Origin: Pseudomonas sputi
GTDB taxonomy: Bacteria; Pseudomonadota; Gammaproteobacteria; Pseudomonadales; Pseudomonadaceae
Length of the DNA: 38,713 bases
Assembly: GCF_021603585.1 (NCBI RefSeq)
Contig: NZ_BQHI01000040.1
Coordinates: forward strand, 1 to 38,713
Reading direction: 5' to 3'
Part shown: positions 34,901-38,713 of the stretch, piece by piece
Position numbering within the stretch: the first letter of the stretch is position 1
How the letters are laid out: each line of letters starts with the position of its first letter
Position numbers and translations under genes: made by a program
The notes under the pieces: generated by a model
What the model was told of the DNA's origin: nothing
Databases searched by the model: none
The model's input: the letters and a program-made list of their open reading frames with translations, nothing else

Positions 34901-36496
34901 ATGGAGGTCCTTCGCGAGACGCCGCTGGGGGATACCCAGGACCCGTTCGCCGCACCGAATGCCGGTGTCCGGCGCCTGTTGCGCTGGGCGCGCGAGCACT
35001 GGTTGATACCGATCCTTTTGCTGGCCACCGTGGTGCGCTTTTATGACCTGACCGCCGCCGCGATCTGGGGCGATGAGGGTTCGAGCCTGCTGCTGGCGCG
35101 CTATTCGCTGGGCGGGATCTGGACGCACGCCGGGTTCGACGTGCATCCGCCGCTGTATTTCATGCTGCTGCACGGCTGGATCGGCGTGTTCGGCGACGGC
35201 CTCCTGGCCATTCGCGGTTTCAGTGCACTGGCCGGCATCGCCACGGTCGGGCTCGGCGTGAGCCTGGTCGACCGCCTGGCCACTCGCCGCGCGGCAATCA
35301 TCGCCGGGGTGTTGCTGGCGCTGTTGCCGACGGCGGTGCGCTACAGCCAGGAAGTGCGCATGTACGCGTTGCTTGGCTTGCTGCTGATCGGCGCGACCCT
35401 GGTGCTGGTCAAGTGGATCAGGCGACCGCAGCGTCACCGCTATCTGCTGATCTATGCGCTGCTGATGTCGGCGGCGCTGTACACCCACTATTTCGCCGTG
35501 CTGGCGGTGCTGAGCCATTGGCTGTATCTGGGCCTGATCCGCCTGTTGCCGGGTTATCGCCTGAAGCATCTCCAGCGCAAGGATTGGTGGCTGGCCAACC
35601 TGGCCGTCGTCGTGCTCTACCTGCCCTGGTTGCCGAGCCTGATTGGCCTGCTGCAACACATGGATGCCCTCAAGGCCGGTGGCGATGTGGGTTGGGAAGA
35701 TCCGGTGACCCTGTCTTCGCTGCCGTCGATGATCTGGCTCTGGTTGGTTCAGGACGAGGGGGGACATCTCCCGTTGCTGCTGTTCGGCGGTGTGCCGCTG
35801 GCTTTGCTGGTGCTGGCGGGGGTCGCCGTTGCCCGTGATCGCAGCGTGAACCATGGCAGCGTGCTGCTGGCGGTGTATACCGGCGTGCCGCTGTTGCTGG
35901 TGTTCGCCGTGTCCTTCATTACGCCAGTGTTCATCGAGCGCTACCTGACCGCCTACGCGCTGGGGTTGCCGATGCTGGCGGCGCTGGCCATCGACCGCCT
36001 CTACAGCAGCGTGCGCCTATTGGCGATGGCGGTGCTGCTGTCGCTGGTCGGGGTCGAGATGGTCGGGATAAAGACCAACGCCACGGTCGACCGCAACGAC
36101 CAGTTCAACGTCATGGTCGATTACGTCAACCGCCACTTCACCAGCGGCGACCGGATCGTCACCAGCGATATGCTCTGGTATCTGAGTTACGTCTACTACA
36201 ACCGCACCAACGCTCAGGTGCGGTTGTATACCCCGCCTGCTGCCGATGGTCGTTCCACGCGTCCCAACCGCTACGGATTCGGCACGCTGGTGGCCGATGA
36301 CGTCTATCTGGATCGGCTGGAGGATTTGCCCGGGGACAGCCCCCGAGTCTGGTTGATCGGCGATCTGGACGTGGATGTACCCGATCCATTCGTGCCCCTG
36401 CCTGCGGCCTGGCAGTTGCGTGATCAGACCCACGCCGGCGGGGCGAAAGCGCGACTTTTTTCGTTGATACCGGCTGACGGGGCGAAGTTGAAATGA
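34901..36496 (+). CDS. GT39-like (GT-C fold) membrane glycosyltransferase
   Basis: 531-residue integral membrane enzyme that should transfer a sugar from a lipid carrier to a protein or glycan on the periplasmic side. The first loop has WGDEGSSLLLARYSLGGIWTHAGFDVHPPLYFMLLHGW, containing the Asp-Glu pair and HPPLY motif typical of GT39/PMT and ArnT relatives. About ten hydrophobic segments follow, then a soluble C-terminal domain (about 400-531). ATG 34901 has a strong ribosome site; the TTG before it is unlikely. It lies upstream of a sulfotransferase and a giant surface-type protein, which makes a role in modifying that protein plausible but unproven. Confidence 0.85.
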   Translation: MEVLRETPLGDTQDPFAAPNAGVRRLLRWAREHWLIPILLLATVVRFYDLTAAAIWGDEGSSLLLARYSLGGIWTHAGFDVHPPLYFMLLHGWIGVFGDGLLAIRGFSALAGIATVGLGVSLVDRLATRRAAIIAGVLLALLPTAVRYSQEVRMYALLGLLLIGATLVLVKWIRRPQRHRYLLIYALLMSAALYTHYFAVLAVLSHWLYLGLIRLLPGYRLKHLQRKDWWLANLAVVVLYLPWLPSLIGLLQHMDALKAGGDVGWEDPVTLSSLPSMIWLWLVQDEGGHLPLLLFGGVPLALLVLAGVAVARDRSVNHGSVLLAVYTGVPLLLVFAVSFITPVFIERYLTAYALGLPMLAALAIDRLYSSVRLLAMAVLLSLVGVEMVGIKTNATVDRNDQFNVMVDYVNRHFTSGDRIVTSDMLWYLSYVYYNRTNAQVRLYTPPAADGRSTRPNRYGFGTLVADDVYLDRLEDLPGDSPRVWLIGDLDVDVPDPFVPLPAAWQLRDQTHAGGAKARLFSLIPADGAKLK

Positions 36497-36633
36497 CTTA
36501 AACGCTTCACCAATTTATTCGCGATAAAAAATGATTTTTATAATTCGTTTTGCTCTATTTTGATATCAAAACACTACTAGTCGAATGGGTATTGTTGGAT
36601 TACGCTCATCAGACAAAAGGACTTACAAATACG
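36497..36633. promoter_or_regulatory. AT-rich region with a 14-bp perfect palindrome upstream of the sulfotransferase
   Basis: TTTTGATATCAAAA at 36558-36571 is a perfect palindrome. Just upstream, ATAAAAA and TTTTTAT (36524-36541) form an inverted repeat with a 4-base gap. Both lie in a sharply AT-rich stretch between GC-rich genes, the kind of place where a repressor or an MvaT/H-NS-type silencer would act. The regulator is unknown. Confidence 0.5.
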
Positions 36634-37479
36634 GTGAAGGGATTGCAGCAGTTCCACTTTATCTCCGGCCTGCCGCGCTCAGGTTCAACCCTCCTTTCTG
36701 CAATCCTTTTGCAGAACCCGCGCTTTCATGCCGGCATGACCAGTCCGGTCGGCGCGCTGTTCTCCGGTGTCCTTGAACAATGCAGTGCCGGCAGCGAATT
36801 CGGCGCGGTGATCGACATTGACATGCGCCGCCGCCTGTTGCGCGGCCTGTTCGATTCCTACTACGCCGACAAGGCCGACAAACCGGTGGTGTTCGACACC
36901 AACCGCCAGTGGTCTGCGCGCCTGCCGGCCATCAACGACCTGTTCCCTCAAGCCAAGGTCATTGCCTGTGTGCGCAACGTCGCCTGGGTGATGGACAGCC
37001 TCGAGCGGCTGTACCGCGCCAATCCTTTCGAAAACACCAAGTTGTTCGGCGATGCGGTCGAGCGCAACACCGTCTACAGCCGCTGCGAAACCCTGGCCCA
37101 GCGCAACCGCCTGGTGGGTTTTGCCTGGGCGGCGCTGAAGGAAGCCTATTACGGCGAGCACGCCGATTCGCTGCTGATCGTCGATTACGACCTGCTGACC
37201 CAGGCCCCGGAGCGGGTGCTGCGATTGGTCTACGACTTCATCGGCGAACCCTGGTTCGAGCACGATTTTGAGCATCTGGCCTATGACGCGCCAGAGTTCG
37301 ATCAGGCCCTGGGCGTGGCCGGCCTGCACAAGGTCAAGCCGAAGGTCGCCTTGCAGTCGCGGCGCACGATTCTGCCGCCGGACCTGTTCAATCAATACGC
37401 CGATTTGTCCTTCTGGCTCGATGGCTCAGCCAGCGCTGCCAATGTCATTCGTATGAAGTCCGACGCCGCGATCAGCTGA
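36634..37479 (+). CDS. Sulfotransferase family protein (PAPS-dependent)
   Basis: 281-residue enzyme that should transfer sulfate from PAPS to a protein, peptide or glycan. The 5'-phosphosulfate loop is G12-L-P-R-S-G-S-T-L-L near the start (FISGLPRSGSTLL), and the 3'-phosphate region is likely AKVIACVRNVAWVMDSLERLYR. The C-terminal half has the RLVYDFIGEPWFEHDFEHL pattern common in sulfotransferases. The start is uncertain: GTG 36634 (AAGGA further upstream) is chosen; TTG 36643, closer to GGTGAAGG, or a start at 36550 are alternatives, but the latter would overlap the palindrome. The stop lies inside a terminator hairpin. Confidence 0.85.
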   Translation: MKGLQQFHFISGLPRSGSTLLSAILLQNPRFHAGMTSPVGALFSGVLEQCSAGSEFGAVIDIDMRRRLLRGLFDSYYADKADKPVVFDTNRQWSARLPAINDLFPQAKVIACVRNVAWVMDSLERLYRANPFENTKLFGDAVERNTVYSRCETLAQRNRLVGFAWAALKEAYYGEHADSLLIVDYDLLTQAPERVLRLVYDFIGEPWFEHDFEHLAYDAPEFDQALGVAGLHKVKPKVALQSRRTILPPDLFNQYADLSFWLDGSASAANVIRMKSDAAIS

Positions 37480-37492
37480 TCGCGGCGTTTTT
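37463..37492 (+). terminator. Intrinsic terminator overlapping the sulfotransferase stop
   Basis: A perfect palindrome with 13-bp arms (ACGCCGCGATCAG and its complement, 37463-37488) runs into a five-base T run (37488-37492). The TGA stop of the sulfotransferase (37477-37479) lies in the middle of the hairpin. This is a strong intrinsic-terminator structure. Confidence 0.85.
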
Positions 37493-37534
37493 CATTGATG
37501 CGTCAACAACTGTGTTCGAGTCCGGGTGAGCAAC

Positions 37535-38713
37535 ATGTGGTGGAGCAAGCAAAAGTCGCGGGTTACCGAAGGCCAACGGACGCTGGCGGCGCCCATGATC
37601 ATGTCGCTGGAGCCGCGCATGCTGTTCGACGGCGCCGTCGCGGCCACCGTGGCCGACACCGCCGCCCAGGCTGACAGCCATGCCACCGCCGATGCCGCGA
37701 AAGCGCCGGCCGCCGACCACCCGAGCGCCAGCAAGGACACTCACGGCCAGGCCGATGCCACCCCCGCTGCCAGCCCTGTCGCGGTGCCGGGGCAGAGCGT
37801 GGTGTTCGTCGATTCCCGGGTCAAGGATGCCGACAGCCTGGTCAAAGGCGTGGCCCCCGGCACGCAAGTGGTCAGGCTCGATGCAGGCAAGGATGGGTTG
37901 CAGCAGATCGCCGATTATCTCGACCAGCATCAGGGCGTGAGCTCGGTGCAGATCATCGCCCACGGCAATGCCGGTGACCTGTGGCTGGGCAACAATTATC
38001 TGTCGGCCGACAACGTCGCACAGCGCAGTGCGATCCTGGCGGAAATCGGCAAGGACATGAACGTCGGTGGCGACATCCTGATTTACGGCTGCTACACCGC
38101 CGAGGGTGAGCGTGGGCTGAGCTTCGTCGACTCGCTGGCGCAGTTGACCGGGCGCGACGTGGCCGCCTCCAGCAACCGCACCGGCGTGGGCGGCGACTGG
38201 GATCTGGAGATCGCCACCGGCAACATCGAAAGCGCCAACGTGCTGTCGACCCAGGCGATGAGTGAATACCAGTGGGGCCTGGCCACCTGGACCGCCACCA
38301 ACAATGCCAACACCGGAGTCGGTTCGCTGCGCGCGGCCATTGCTTCGGCGCAGAACGGCGACATCGTGACCTTCAGTTCCGGCATGACGGTGCAGCTCAC
38401 CTCGGAATTGCTGATCAACAAGAACATCACGGTTGATGGCGACCTGAACAACGACGGGGTCGCCGACGTCACGCTCGATGGCCAATACCGGACGCGGGTG
38501 GTCGAAATCACCTCCGGCAGTACGGTGACACTGGATGGTCTGGTGATCACGCGAGGCCTGGTCTCGGGCAACGGCGGTAATGGTGGTTACGGCGCAACCG
38601 GCGCCATGGGCGGCGGGATTTTCAACGCCGGTATCCTCACGTTGAGCAACGTCACGGTGACCGGCAACGCGGCGGCCGGTGGCGGTGGCGGCGGTGGGGT
38701 CACCAATGCGTAC
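37535..38713 (+). CDS. Giant LEPR-motif / DUF4347 / beta-helix surface protein (runs off the window end)
   Basis: First 393 residues of a much larger protein. MWWSKQKSRVTEGQ has no Sec signal peptide; L25-E-P-R28-M-L-F-D-G-A matches the N-terminal LEPR-XLL motif of giant bacterial surface proteins. After an Ala/Asp/His linker comes DUF4347 (about 68-215): VVFVDSRVKD, IIAHGNAGDLWLG, ILIYGCYTAEGERG, LTGRDVAASSNRTG. His-143 and Cys-186 stand at the ends of predicted strands, as in clan CD peptidases. A glycine-rich right-handed beta-helix begins at about 250 (GSTVTLDGLVITRG, GGGIFNAGILTLSNVTVTGNAA). ATG 37535 follows GGTGAG; GTG 37526 is possible. No transporter for it is seen immediately nearby within the window. 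Confidence 0.88.
   Translation, partial: MWWSKQKSRVTEGQRTLAAPMIMSLEPRMLFDGAVAATVADTAAQADSHATADAAKAPAADHPSASKDTHGQADATPAASPVAVPGQSVVFVDSRVKDADSLVKGVAPGTQVVRLDAGKDGLQQIADYLDQHQGVSSVQIIAHGNAGDLWLGNNYLSADNVAQRSAILAEIGKDMNVGGDILIYGCYTAEGERGLSFVDSLAQLTGRDVAASSNRTGVGGDWDLEIATGNIESANVLSTQAMSEYQWGLATWTATNNANTGVGSLRAAIASAQNGDIVTFSSGMTVQLTSELLINKNITVDGDLNNDGVADVTLDGQYRTRVVEITSGSTVTLDGLVITRGLVSGNGGNGGYGATGAMGGGIFNAGILTLSNVTVTGNAAAGGGGGGGVTNAY

Noticed and set aside
33678-34955. 425-codon minus-strand frame over the tail-collar and DUF6916-like genes
   Set aside because: Different frame from the two genes with clear family sequence; composition is of shadow type (Arg, Pro, His).

Overview
The window looks like chromosomal DNA of a fluorescent pseudomonad (Pseudomonas fluorescens group). 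The reasons are its high GC with strong codon bias, a LapA-type giant adhesin divergent from a lapE-lapB-lapC export operon, and the mix of sulfonate-type uptake, MFS tripartite efflux and type VI secretion genes. No rRNA, tRNA, CRISPR array, insertion sequence or intact prophage is visible. No database was searched; calls rest on reading the translations.

Layout. (1) 1-7645, minus strand: the N-terminal 2548 codons of a LapA-like biofilm adhesin, with a retention module, a TAAG LapG-type cleavage site and about 24 tandem 100-residue repeats, most of them alternating between two types. (2) 7646-8003: divergent promoter region with a pair of facing 14-bp sites that resemble the FleQ box. (3) 8004-12904, plus: lapE, lapB, lapC, the type I secretion system for the adhesin. 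(4) 13192-16885, plus: a TauD/TfdA-type dioxygenase with a NitT/TauT-type ABC importer (binding protein, ATPase, permease), then a LysR regulator (16944-17861). (5) 17964-22037, plus: an EmrAB-like pump with a NodT-type outer-membrane channel. (6) 22121-26816, plus: a tightly packed operon of a small periplasmic adaptor, a GAF-like/HlyD fusion, a fusion of a PqqD-like domain, a site-2 protease and an HlyD adaptor, and a GNAT acetyltransferase. (7) 26818-33541, minus: a VgrG module with a DUF4123 adaptor, two paralogous lipoproteins (probable immunity) and a class-3 lipase effector. (8) 33703-34660, minus: a DUF6916-like protein and a phage-tail-collar protein. (9) 34901 to the end, plus: a GT39-like glycosyltransferase, a sulfotransferase, and the start of a second giant protein with a LEPR motif, a DUF4347 domain and a beta-helix.

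Most interesting parts. The protease/HlyD operon (6) and the LEPR/DUF4347 giant protein with its glycosyl- and sulfotransferase neighbours (9) may be parts of one poorly described export and modification pathway for a giant surface protein, separated here by a lower-GC type VI effector island. This is inference. In the island, the second lipoprotein begins with the start codon, ribosome-binding spacer and first ten codons of the downstream effector, a recombination scar that shows how the immunity gene was duplicated. The gene for the second giant protein lies just behind a perfect terminator hairpin that overlaps the sulfotransferase stop codon, which leaves little room for a promoter.
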